From: JAGQWW01 sp041392845
GTDB lineage: Bacteria; Bacteroidota; Bacteroidia; Chitinophagales; Saprospiraceae
Assembly (NCBI GenBank): GCA_041392845.1
Contig: JAWKLG010000017.1
Coordinates: forward strand, 103,405-167,404
Direction of reading: 5' to 3'
DNA length: 64,000 nucleotides
Below, in pieces: positions 26,366 through 35,149 of this stretch; position 1 is the stretch's first letter; the number at the start of each line of letters is the position of its first letter. The notes below the pieces were generated by a model. It was given only the letters and a program-made list of their open reading frames with translations, was not told where the DNA came from and did no database searches. The translations under genes were made by a program, and so were the position numbers.

Positions 26366-27676
26366 TTATACTCGCTTGATTTGAGCTCCTATTGCATTCA
26401 ATCGGCCATCAATATTTTGATACCCTCTATCTATTTGGTGAATGTTGTGAATAGTGCTTTTACCATTTGCCGACAAGGCAGCCATCAACAAAGCTACACC
26501 GGCACGGATATCAGGAGAAGTCATTTCAATGCCACGCAGCTGGAACTTTCTATTCAAACCTATTACGGTAGCACGGTGTGGGTCACAAAGAATTATCTGT
26601 GCTCCCATATCAATCAACTTATCGACAAAGAACAAGCGGCTTTCAAACATCTTCTGGTGAATTAGCACGGAACCTTTTGCCTGAGTGGCCATTACTAATA
26701 TAATACTCATCAAATCAGGTGTGAAACCTGGCCAAGGTGAATCGTAAATCGTTAAAATGGACCCGTCGATAAAAGTATGGATTTCCATTTCATCCTGTTC
26801 CGGGATAAAAATATCATCCCCGCGGTATTCCATGGTAACACCCATTTTTTCAAAAACAGATGGGATGTTACCCAACTCAGGAATTTGACAATTTTTGATG
26901 GTGATTTCAGATTGGGTCATTGCTGCAAGCCCTATGAAACTTCCAATTTCAATCATATCAGGCAGGAGGCGGTGTTCAGTGCCACCAAGGTTGTCTACTC
27001 CTTCTATAGTTAGGAGATTCGAACCGATTCCCTGGATTTTTGCACCCATTCGCACCAACATTTTACAAAGTTGCTGAACGTAGGGTTCACAGGCGGCATT
27101 ATATATAGTAGTGGTACCATTGGCAAGCACAGCGCCCATGACCACATTGGCGGTACCGGTTACAGAAATTTCATCCATAAGGATGTGTCCACCTTTCAAT
27201 CTATCTGCCTGTACATAAAAAAGGCCTCTATCGTCGTCATATTTGAATTCTGCGCCCAGTTTTTCGAAACCAAGGAAGTGGGTATCCAAACGACGGCGTC
27301 CGATTTTATCTCCGCCAGGTTTGGGTAAATAAGCTTTTCCAAAACGAGCCAGCAATGGACCGATCAGCATTACGGAACCTCTGATTCTTTTTGCTTTGGT
27401 ATTGAACTCAGGACTATTGAGGTATTCCAAATCTATATTTGAAGCTTCAAAAGTGTAGGTGTCTTCCGCATGTTTTTCAACTTTTACACCCAAACCTTTT
27501 ACAAGATCAATAAGGTTGTTGACATCCAGGATATTTGGAATATTGGAAATCGTAATTTTTTCGGGGCTCAATAAAACTGCACTAATAATTTGCAGGGCTT
27601 CATTTTTTGCACCTTGTGGTGTAAGTTCGCCTTTTAATTTTTTCCCGCCTATAACCTCAAAAGTATCAGAGTGCAT
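26366..27676 (-). CDS. murA: UDP-N-acetylglucosamine 1-carboxyvinyltransferase, Asp-type
   Basis: 436 residues. It catalyses the first committed peptidoglycan step, adding enolpyruvate from PEP to UDP-GlcNAc. The KN pair in QGAKNEAL (Lys24, Asn25) and the flexible loop PKPGGDKIGRRRLDTH are clear. The loop has Asp123 where most MurA proteins have the catalytic Cys (GGCxIGxRP). Cys-to-Asp variants are active but insensitive to fosfomycin, as in mycobacteria, so intrinsic fosfomycin resistance is expected. The gene is divergent from cinA, and its length is normal. Confidence 0.96.
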   Translation of the reverse strand: MHSDTFEVIGGKKLKGELTPQGAKNEALQIISAVLLSPEKITISNIPNILDVNNLIDLVKGLGVKVEKHAEDTYTFEASNIDLEYLNSPEFNTKAKRIRGSVMLIGPLLARFGKAYLPKPGGDKIGRRRLDTHFLGFEKLGAEFKYDDDRGLFYVQADRLKGGHILMDEISVTGTANVVMGAVLANGTTTIYNAACEPYVQQLCKMLVRMGAKIQGIGSNLLTIEGVDNLGGTEHRLLPDMIEIGSFIGLAAMTQSEITIKNCQIPELGNIPSVFEKMGVTMEYRGDDIFIPEQDEMEIHTFIDGSILTIYDSPWPGFTPDLMSIILVMATQAKGSVLIHQKMFESRLFFVDKLIDMGAQIILCDPHRATVIGLNRKFQLRGIEMTSPDIRAGVALLMAALSANGKSTIHNIHQIDRGYQNIDGRLNAIGAQIKRV

Positions 27677-27799
27677 AACTAATTGCTTGTTTTTTGGTTA
27701 AACTCATTCAGGTGCGAATATATAAAGTAAAGTCAGGTAAATAATCTTCCGGGACTTTAGCTTTTGATTAATTATAGAATACACTTTTAAATTTCTTTT

Positions 27800-29047
27800 A
27801 TGAAAGTCCACATATTGACCGTTGGTGATGAAATTTTAATAGGTCAAACCATTGATACCAATTCCGCATGGATGGGCCAACAACTCAATTTGATTGGTGC
27901 TGAAGTCATTCAAATTACTACTGTTGCCGATGAAGGAGAGGCAATTAAAAAGGGTTTAGATCTTGCTTTGGATGGAGTGGAGATAGTGTTGATGACCGGA
28001 GGACTTGGTCCTACTAAAGATGATATTACCAAAAAAGTCCTGGCTGAATACTTTGGAGTGGATTTGAAATTTAGTGAAGAGACTTATTCCAGAATTCAAA
28101 AAATATTTGAGACCATTGGAAAACCGATTACAGACAATCATCGGGTTCAATGCATGATTCCTTCCAATGCAGAGCTTTTGCCTAATAAAATGGGTACAGC
28201 TCCGGGTATGTGGTTTGAATGGAAAGGGAAGGTCGTGGTTTCAATGCCTGGTGTGCCTTATGAAATGCAATCGATTATGGAGCATGAGGCGATCCCTCGT
28301 TTGAAAGCGAAATTTGCATCTTCACCCATCGAGCACCGTACCTTGTTGACGGCAGGAGCAGGAGAAACCCAGCTGGCTGAGTTGTTGAAGGATTTTGAAA
28401 ATCAATTGCCTGAACATATCAAACTGGCATATTTACCTAGTCTTGGACAGGTGAAGTTGAGATTGACCGGCAGGGCAAAAGATGCAACTAAACTAGGTCA
28501 GGAACTGGACAAACTCAAAGGAGAGATGTTTGAATTGGTAAAAATGCATGTGTATGGAGAAGAAAACGACTCCCTGGCAGCATTGATAGGCAGGTTGTGT
28601 AAAGAAAAAGGAATCACGATATGTACTGCCGAAAGTTGTACCGGTGGAAGAATTGGACATGAAATAACAGCCATTCCAGGGTCTTCTGAATATTATACCG
28701 GAGGCATGGTTGCTTACAGTTATTTTATAAAAGAGAAAATGCTGCATGTAAATCCTGATACACTGGCCAATCACGGAGCAGTCAGTGAAGAAACCGTAAG
28801 AGAAATGGTGAAGGGTGCATTGATTGCCTTTGATTCAGATGTCGCAGTTGCAGTTTCCGGCATTGCAGGTCCGGGAGGAGGAACGGAGGAAAAGCCGGTA
28901 GGAACCGTTTGGTTGGCAGTTGGAGATCGGTATGAAACCAAGGCTGAGAAAATCAGGTTTGGCAAAGACCGGATGAAAAACATAGAATACAGTTCTAATT
29001 ATGCATTGTTGATGTTGAAAAACTTCATAAGTCATATGGAATACTGA
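27800..29047 (+). CDS. cinA: CinA-family protein (MoaB-like plus NMN deamidase-like domains)
   Basis: 415 residues in two domains. The N-terminal molybdopterin-binding-like domain (1-170) has the VGDEILIGQTIDTNSAWM and MTGGLGPTKDDITK blocks. The C-terminal PncC-type amidohydrolase domain (about 255-415) has TAESCTGGRIGHEITAIPGSS and GIAGPGGGTEEKPVGTVW. The C-terminal domain in this family deamidates nicotinamide mononucleotide, returning it to NAD synthesis; the N-terminal part acts on ADP-ribose in some members. No competence genes are nearby, so a housekeeping NAD role is more likely. Confidence 0.94.
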   Translation: MKVHILTVGDEILIGQTIDTNSAWMGQQLNLIGAEVIQITTVADEGEAIKKGLDLALDGVEIVLMTGGLGPTKDDITKKVLAEYFGVDLKFSEETYSRIQKIFETIGKPITDNHRVQCMIPSNAELLPNKMGTAPGMWFEWKGKVVVSMPGVPYEMQSIMEHEAIPRLKAKFASSPIEHRTLLTAGAGETQLAELLKDFENQLPEHIKLAYLPSLGQVKLRLTGRAKDATKLGQELDKLKGEMFELVKMHVYGEENDSLAALIGRLCKEKGITICTAESCTGGRIGHEITAIPGSSEYYTGGMVAYSYFIKEKMLHVNPDTLANHGAVSEETVREMVKGALIAFDSDVAVAVSGIAGPGGGTEEKPVGTVWLAVGDRYETKAEKIRFGKDRMKNIEYSSNYALLMLKNFISHMEY

Positions 29048-29085
29048 TTTTACACATTCCACAAAACTTCATACCGATTTTTTAT

Positions 29086-29093
29086 TATCTTTG
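29086..29093 (+). promoter_or_regulatory. -7 element of the first T9SS cargo gene
   Basis: TATCTTTG fits TAnnTTTG and stands 47 bases before the ATG at 29140. No good TTG is seen at the usual upstream distance. Confidence 0.45.
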
Positions 29094-29139
29094 TGTTAAA
29101 ATTTAATTAGGTTAAAATAACTCCAATAATCCTCCTCCA

Positions 29140-30100
29140 ATGAAAAGTAAAATTAGAACCCTTCTGCTTGCCATAATGTTGGCGAGTCCTTTGTTTTTGA
29201 TTGCGCAGCCTCCAACTTGGCCCTGGATCACTTCGGTAGAATCCAAATTTATATTCAAACTCCTATTTATGCAGGAAATTCAGTAAGTGTAACATATTAC
29301 GTTTATCATAATAAGGCCGAATCTTTAATTTTTGATATTACCGTAATTGTGATAGGTGCTCCAATGGCTGGAGCATGCCCAATTTACATTAGCTCGTCTG
29401 GAAATTGTACTGTTGTTTATAATTTAAATAATATTTCTTCTGGAACACCTGTAAACTTTACCGGAGCTGCTGCTGGAAGAAATTTGTGGAACCTATATTT
29501 GCAACTTATAATGCTAATGTCAGATTTCAGCATTACCAGTCGAACTAATCTATTTCGATTCAAAAGTTGAAAGTAGTATTGTAAGTCTTTCTTGGGCTAC
29601 AGCCACTGAAATTGAAAACGAAGTTTTTCGAGATAGAAAGAAGTCCTGATGGCAATAAATTTGAAACCATCGGAAAGGTGGCTGGAGCAGGAAACTCTCA
29701 GGTTCAAAAGAACTATCAGTTTATTGATGAGAATCCTGAAAAAGGATTGAATTATTACCGTTTGAAACAAATGGATTTTGACGGTTCTTTTGAATACAGT
29801 GATGTAGTGAGTGTGATTTATAGTGAAAAAGGAGATGGAGTTAATATTTATCCAAATCCTTCCAATCAGCTTGCATATCTTGCCTTCGATGAAGGAATGG
29901 AGAACCCAAGCGAGATCAATATTTTTGATGCATTGGGTAAGTTGGTAAAATCTATCAATACTACCGGCCAGGATTTGGACGGCAGGGTAGAATTAGACCT
30001 TTCTGAATTGCAAAGAGGTTCTTATATGATCAATGTTCAGTTTGGCAGGGAAACCATTTCGACCAGATTGCAAAAAGATATAAATTCTTTAAATCATTAA
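29140..30100 (+). pseudogene. Secreted protein with T9SS sorting domain, broken by several frameshifts
   Basis: The start encodes a signal peptide (MKSKIRTLLLAIMLASPLFL, ending near IAQ). The frame then changes near 29215 to LALDHFGRIQIYIQTPIYAG. It changes again near 29485 (KFVEPIFATYNANVRFQ), near 29545 (SALPVELIYFDSKVESS) and at the T5 run near 29625 (FEIERSPDGNKFETIG). The last part is open to 30100 and holds the type A sorting domain (YPNPSNQLAYLAFDEG; VELDLSELQRGSYMINVQFG). Such proteins cross the outer membrane by T9SS. Four breaks within 400 bases suggest real decay or a poorly resolved stretch. No binding domain is recognisable. Confidence 0.7.
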
Positions 30101-30102
30101 AA

Positions 30103-30139
30103 AATAAGGGTTTCGAATCATCGAAACCCTTATTTTTTT
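30103..30139 (+). terminator. Terminator after first T9SS cargo gene
   Basis: A 14-bp perfect stem (30103-30116 with 30121-30134) with a 4-base loop ATCA is followed by a T run. Confidence 0.9.
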
Positions 30140-30397
30140 GTCAACTCAAATAATTTAAATTTTTAACAACATTCTTTTTTAAACATAAAACCTCAAAAAA
30201 CACAATATTATTAGCTCAATTCATACCAAATACAAAGCGCCTCGAAATTAAATTCTGTAATTCAATATTTCCGATAACTTAATTTTTGATTAAGAGCTTT
30301 CTGAATACACTATCCCCTTGTTTTATATACCCATTTATGGTTACTTTGTATCTGGTTTTTATAAAATAAGCTTCTTACAATTAAATATTAGGTTGAA

Positions 30398-31306
30398 ATG
30401 AGAATTATTTTTACACTTACTAGTATTTTTTATACTTTTGGCCAAATTGGGTTATCCTTAAATCCTTCAAGTGGAACTTTCAACGGAGGGTCAGGATATT
30501 AGTGTAACTTTTATTGTCACTACAGATATAAATGGAAGTAAAGTATGGGATATTAATGCAACATGTAGTAATTGCATTAGCACTCCTCCTTATAAGGGTA
30601 CATGTAAAACTCAAAAAACCGGTAGTCAAAGTTCGGACAATTGCAGTACGGCTATTACTTTTACTCCAGCTAACACGACAGGAACTATAACAATTTCGGC
30701 AACTGCAGTAAATGGGGGTACAACTTATCCTGGTTCAGCAATGTACAATATCCTTGCACTCCCAATCCAACTCCTGTCCTTCTCAGCCAAAAACATCGAA
30801 AACTTCACTGCACTGGAATGGTCTACTGCTACTGAATTAGATAACGAAGTCTTTATTATCGAGAAAAGTGTTGATGGAAAAAATTATGAGGTGATAGGAA
30901 AAGTAGACGGTGCCGGAAACTCCAATACGATTATCAACTACTTCTTTGTTGACGAAAACAAATCCAAAGGACTTGCTTACTACCGTTTGAAACAAGTTGA
31001 CTTTGATGGTACTTATGAATACTCAGCTATTGTTTCTGTATTCAACGATCCTAAAGATCCTAATGTAAAGGTATATCCTAATCCTTCACTGATTTCGCAT
31101 ATGTTAGCCTTGGTGACAATAAAGAAAACCTAAAATCAATAAACATCGTAAATAGTCTTGGAAGTCTTGTAAAGACCTTTACTTACGATGTAAATGATAT
31201 GGATGAATCCATCCGTTTGGATTTGTCTGACCTTCAAAAAGGAACTTACTATCTACAGGTAGTTTACAAGCATACCACAACTACTGAACTGATCAGTAAG
31301 TTATGA
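30398..31306 (+). pseudogene. Secreted protein with T9SS sorting domain, two frameshifts
   Basis: Starts MRIIFTLTSIFYTFGQIGLS, a weak signal peptide. The frame breaks near 30482, where removing one G joins SSGTFN to EGQDISVTFIVTTDING. It breaks again near 31090, where adding one base joins YPNPS to TDFAYVSLGDNKENLKSI. Repaired, it is about 302 residues. A Cys-containing beta domain is followed by the LPIQLLSFSAKNIENFTALE linker block and a type A sorting domain ending in TTTELISKL. It shares the pre-sorting segment (ATELDNEVF, GKVDGAGNS) with the gene before it, so the two are diverged paralogues at their C termini. Sequencing error or inactivation cannot be told apart here. Confidence 0.7.
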
Positions 31307-31331
31307 TTTCTAATCCACAATAAACACATTT

Positions 31332-31374
31332 CAGTCCAAGGGCAATGGAGTAAGCCTTTGGACTGTTTTTTTTT
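31332..31374 (+). terminator. Terminator after second T9SS cargo gene
   Basis: CAGTCCAAGGGC pairs with GCCTTTGGACTG (one G-U pair, arms at 31332 and up to 31365), followed by nine T. Confidence 0.85.
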
Positions 31375-31651
31375 GGCGGGTTGCGGTTGACGGGGTGTGG
31401 TATGCGGTTTAAGATAATTAAATTTCTCACCACTACGGTCGCGGAGGACACTGCTTATATTCTTTTCACTAGCCACCGAGCTACGAGCTAACGAGCTAAC
31501 GAGCTACGAGCTAACGAGAACCCGAGCATACGAGCTTCCGAATCTTTCAGCATTTTTATCGCTTTATTTATAGATTTGCTCTTCTTTTGATTAAGAATGG
31601 TTCAACCCATTATTCAATCCGGTGTTGTACCGGAGTATTTCAAAAAGTAGC
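31375..31651. other. Intergenic region with CGAGCTAA tandem words, upstream of metF
   Basis: It contains a G-rich stretch (31376-31405) and the tandem CGAGCTAA words at 31477-31543. A small hairpin lies just before metF (TCCGG 31618-31622 with CCGGA 31630-31634). No promoter matching TAnnTTTG is evident and I see no gene. Confidence 0.55.
31477..31543. repeat. Tandem CGAGCTA(A) repeat
   Basis: Eight consecutive 7-8-base units, five of them CGAGCTA or CGAGCTAA and three degenerate (CGAGAACC, CGAGCATA, CGAGCTTC). Related CGAGC words occur on the opposite strand at 53425-53463. Confidence 0.85.
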
Positions 31652-32608
31652 ATGAAAGTAACGGAGTATTTTGATAATGCCGGAGGAGAAACCCTGGTTT
31701 CATTTGAAGTCTTACCTCCACTGAAAGGAGGAAGCATGGCTGCCATCTTTAACATCTTGGATCCACTAATGGAGTTCAAACCTCCATTTGTAGATGTAAC
31801 TTACCATAGGGAAGAGTTTATTTATAAGAAAAGGGATAGTGGTTATTATGAAAAAATCGCCATCCGCAAACGTCCGGGCACTGTAGGGATTTGTGCTTCT
31901 ATCATGCACCGTTATGGTATTGATGCAGTTCCACATTTGATTTGTGGCGGTTTCACCAAAGAAGAAACCGAAAATGCTCTGATTGACCTCAATTTTCTAA
32001 ATATCAATAATGTTCTTGCCTTACGTGGTGATGCCCGAAAATTTGACGGCAAGTTCGTTCCAGAACCAGATGGACATAAATATGCCATAGACCTGGTAAG
32101 GCAAATGGGAGAAATGAACAATGGACATTATCTCGATACCAATATCATCAATGGAGAAAAGACCGATTTTTGTATAGGTATCGCAGGATATCCGGAAAAG
32201 CATTTTGAAGCTCCCAATATGGATTTGGACCTAAAATATTTAAAAGAAAAAGTAGATGCCGGAGCCGGATATATCGTTACCCAGATGTTTTTTGACAATG
32301 AAAAATTCTTCCATTTTGTTGAAAAATGCAGAAAGATAGGTATCAATGTGCCTATTGTTCCAGGATTAAAACCACTGACCAAAAGATATCAGTTGACTTC
32401 CATCCCCAGGAATTTCTATATTAATATGCCCGATGACCTGGTAAATGCTGTTACCAATGCAAAGGATGACAAAGCAGTTTTAGAAGTTGGAATTGAATGG
32501 TGTATTGCACAATCACAAGAGTTGAAAAAAGCAGGAGTGCCTTGTCTTCATTATTATACGATGGGCGATACCGAAACCATTAGAAGAATAGCTGAAGCCA
32601 CATTTTAG
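31652..32608 (+). CDS. metF: Methylenetetrahydrofolate reductase
   Basis: 318 residues from the ATG at 31652. It reduces methylene-THF to methyl-THF for methionine synthesis. The flavoprotein TIM-barrel shows FEVLPPLKGG (catalytic Glu near the start), TYHREEF, NVLALRGDARKFDGKF and the FAD/folate region FCIGIAGYPEKHFEAPNMDLD and YIVTQMFFDN. PIVPGLKPLTKRYQL follows. Length is standard. An upstream in-frame ATG at 31622 would add ten residues with no matching family sequence. Confidence 0.95.
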   Translation: MKVTEYFDNAGGETLVSFEVLPPLKGGSMAAIFNILDPLMEFKPPFVDVTYHREEFIYKKRDSGYYEKIAIRKRPGTVGICASIMHRYGIDAVPHLICGGFTKEETENALIDLNFLNINNVLALRGDARKFDGKFVPEPDGHKYAIDLVRQMGEMNNGHYLDTNIINGEKTDFCIGIAGYPEKHFEAPNMDLDLKYLKEKVDAGAGYIVTQMFFDNEKFFHFVEKCRKIGINVPIVPGLKPLTKRYQLTSIPRNFYINMPDDLVNAVTNAKDDKAVLEVGIEWCIAQSQELKKAGVPCLHYYTMGDTETIRRIAEATF

Positions 32609-32629
32609 ACCGAATCAGATAAAGCCAAA

Positions 32630-35125
32630 ATGAGATTTTACTTAAGCATTATAAGTCTACTTACTTTTGTCCAACTCTTTGGACAATTGCAGACTCCGGA
32701 CCAATTTTTACCACACAACTATGGAGAACAATTCACTCCGCACCATTTATTGGTTGATTATTTTGAGTATGTAGCTGAAAACAGTGAAAAGGTTGAGCTG
32801 ATTCCTTACGGCAGAACCAATCAGGGAAGACCATTGATGGTGGCTTTGATTAGTTCAGAATCCAACCTTCAAAATCTGGAATCTATTCGACTCAATAATT
32901 TACGATTGGCAGGAATGGAGTCCGGTGAGGCAAATTTGGATAATGCAAAAGCCATAGTTTGGCTTTCTTACAGCGTACATGGCAATGAGCCTTCCGGTTC
33001 TGAATGTTCCATGCAAGTATTGTATGATTTGGTAGATCCTAATAATGCTCAAAGTAAGGAATGGCTTGAAAATACTATTATCATAATAGATCCATCCGTC
33101 AACCCGGATGGCTATTCGCGATACACCCACTGGTATAAAAATGCAGCCAATAAATTAGCCAATCCAAACCTGGACAGTCGCGAACATAATGAACCCTGGC
33201 CGGGAGGAAGGGTTAACCATTATCTTTTTGACTTAAACAGAGATTGGGCATGGGCTACCCAGATCGAAACCCAGCAAAGATTAAAATTGTACCAGGAGTG
33301 GATGCCCCATGTCCACCCGGATGTGCATGAACAATACATTGATAATCCATATTACTTTGCTCCGGCTGCCGAACCTTTTCACCAGTACATTACCCAATGG
33401 CAAAGAGATTTTCAAACGGAAATCGGAAAAAACCACGCCGGGTATTTTGATGAAAATGGCTGGTTGTATTTCACAAGAGAAATCTTTGATTTGTTCTATC
33501 CAAGTTATGGCGATACTTACCCTACCTTCAATGGCGCTATTGGTATGACCTACGAGCAAGCTGGGCATTCAACTGCTGGAAGGGCAGCAAGCATGCGCAA
33601 TGGAGACACCCTCCTATTAAAAGACAGGATGGCACATCACCATACCACCAGCATGTCGACCATTGAGATGACTTCAAAAAACGCTTCCAGGGTAGTGAAA
33701 AATTTTAAAGCCTATTTTGATGAAGGAAAAAATAATCCGCAAGGCAATTACAAAACCTTTGTAATCCGAAATAAGGAGGAGGATGCCAGCAAAATCAAGG
33801 CCTTACTGACCTTACTAGACAGACATAAAATCCAATATGGAAAAGCAGCCAACAGCAAAAGCGGCATCAATGGATTTGATTATCAAAACAACAAAACCGG
33901 TTCCTTTTTTATCAATGAAAATGACCTTGTAATTTCTGCTTATCAACCCAAATCGGTACTTGCCCAAGTCCTTTTTGAACCTGAAGGCGTCTTGTCTGAT
34001 TCTTTGACCTACGATATCACCGCATGGGCCTTGCCTTATGCTTATGGTCTGGAAGCTTATGCTACGACCACCAAAATATTGCCTTCAGCAAACTACGAGG
34101 GAGGATCGAATGCCCGAAGCATGACTTCAGATGTACCTTATGCCTGGGTAGCAAGATGGGAAGATGTCTCTGATGCAAGATTTTTGGGAGCTCTTTTGCA
34201 GGAAGGTATCAAAGTAAGGTATGCAAAAACTGCATTTACCATTGATGGAAAATCTTTTCACGAGGGTAGCCTGGTGGTTACCAAAGCAGACAATAGTAAC
34301 AAGACAGGGTGGTCTCAAACCATGCAGGAAATTGCCAATGAGCAGGGTAAAGCCATCATGCGGATTTCAACCGGATTTGTAGATACCGGAAAAGATTTGG
34401 GTTCCTATCTGATGGAATTGGTCAAAGCTCCGAATGTTGCCATGATTTATGGAGAGGAAGTAGATAGTTACACTTATGGATTTGTTTGGAGTTATTTTGA
34501 ACAGAGTTTGAATTATGGTATCAACACCATTCCCTATGCCCAATTGAAAAATGGAAGTCTGGATAAATACAATGTGCTGATTTTGCCTGAAGGGCCTTAT
34601 GAACTTTCTGATGCGATTTTAAAAACAATAAAAGATTGGACCAATGAAGGTGGAAAAGTGATTTGCATCGGAAGCGCTCATCAAAAATTTGTTGGCAAGG
34701 AAGGATTTCAATTGAAGGAAGATTCCACTGAAGAAAATGAATCTGAAGCCATCAAGGATATTCATATTTATGGACAAACAGAGCGCAGCAGCATAAGCCT
34801 TGCAACGCCCGGCGCTATTGTCAAAGTAAAATTGGACACCAGCCATCCTTTATCATATGGCCTGGGTTCCTTTTACTACTCTTTGAAAACGAATGATTTT
34901 CATCAGCCTTATTTGGAGAAGGGTTGGAATGTAGGTTATCTTGGAGACAAGATTGAAAAAAAAGGATTTATCGGTGCCGGTTTATTGAAAAAGATGCCGC
35001 ATACCATGGTATTTGGAGTTGAAGATGCCGGAGAAGGTTCCATTATTTATCTCTTAGACGATCCGCTTTTCAGAGGATTCTGGCATGAGGGAGAATTACT
35101 TTTCTCCAATGCTCTGTTTTTTTAA
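32630..35125 (+). CDS. Secreted M14-family zinc carboxypeptidase
   Basis: 831 residues. A signal peptide (1-19) is cleaved near FGQLQ, directing export. The peptidase domain (about 40-350) has SVHGNEPSGSE with zinc ligands His117 and Glu120. A later His cluster (MPHVHPDVHEQY, near 227-233) and the general-base Glu309 in IGMTYEQAG complete the site. The C-terminal 450 residues include a DJ-1/glutamine amidotransferase-like segment (YNVLILPEGPYELSDAILKT), common in this Bacteroidota M14 group. It lies 21 bases after metF and 24 before kmo, possibly on one transcript. Substrate unknown; peptide scavenging is likely. Confidence 0.9.
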   Translation: MRFYLSIISLLTFVQLFGQLQTPDQFLPHNYGEQFTPHHLLVDYFEYVAENSEKVELIPYGRTNQGRPLMVALISSESNLQNLESIRLNNLRLAGMESGEANLDNAKAIVWLSYSVHGNEPSGSECSMQVLYDLVDPNNAQSKEWLENTIIIIDPSVNPDGYSRYTHWYKNAANKLANPNLDSREHNEPWPGGRVNHYLFDLNRDWAWATQIETQQRLKLYQEWMPHVHPDVHEQYIDNPYYFAPAAEPFHQYITQWQRDFQTEIGKNHAGYFDENGWLYFTREIFDLFYPSYGDTYPTFNGAIGMTYEQAGHSTAGRAASMRNGDTLLLKDRMAHHHTTSMSTIEMTSKNASRVVKNFKAYFDEGKNNPQGNYKTFVIRNKEEDASKIKALLTLLDRHKIQYGKAANSKSGINGFDYQNNKTGSFFINENDLVISAYQPKSVLAQVLFEPEGVLSDSLTYDITAWALPYAYGLEAYATTTKILPSANYEGGSNARSMTSDVPYAWVARWEDVSDARFLGALLQEGIKVRYAKTAFTIDGKSFHEGSLVVTKADNSNKTGWSQTMQEIANEQGKAIMRISTGFVDTGKDLGSYLMELVKAPNVAMIYGEEVDSYTYGFVWSYFEQSLNYGINTIPYAQLKNGSLDKYNVLILPEGPYELSDAILKTIKDWTNEGGKVICIGSAHQKFVGKEGFQLKEDSTEENESEAIKDIHIYGQTERSSISLATPGAIVKVKLDTSHPLSYGLGSFYYSLKTNDFHQPYLEKGWNVGYLGDKIEKKGFIGAGLLKKMPHTMVFGVEDAGEGSIIYLLDDPLFRGFWHEGELLFSNALFF

Positions 35126-35149
35126 AAAATAAAACCTAAGTAAAATACT

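Noticed and set aside
31477..31543. Possible CRISPR array
   Set aside because: Units are only 7-8 bases with no spacers of uniform length, and no cas genes are present in the window.
31600..31651. Riboswitch ahead of metF
   Set aside because: Only a single 5-bp hairpin (TCCGG/CCGGA) is visible. It lacks the pseudoknot and conserved core of SAM-type riboswitches.
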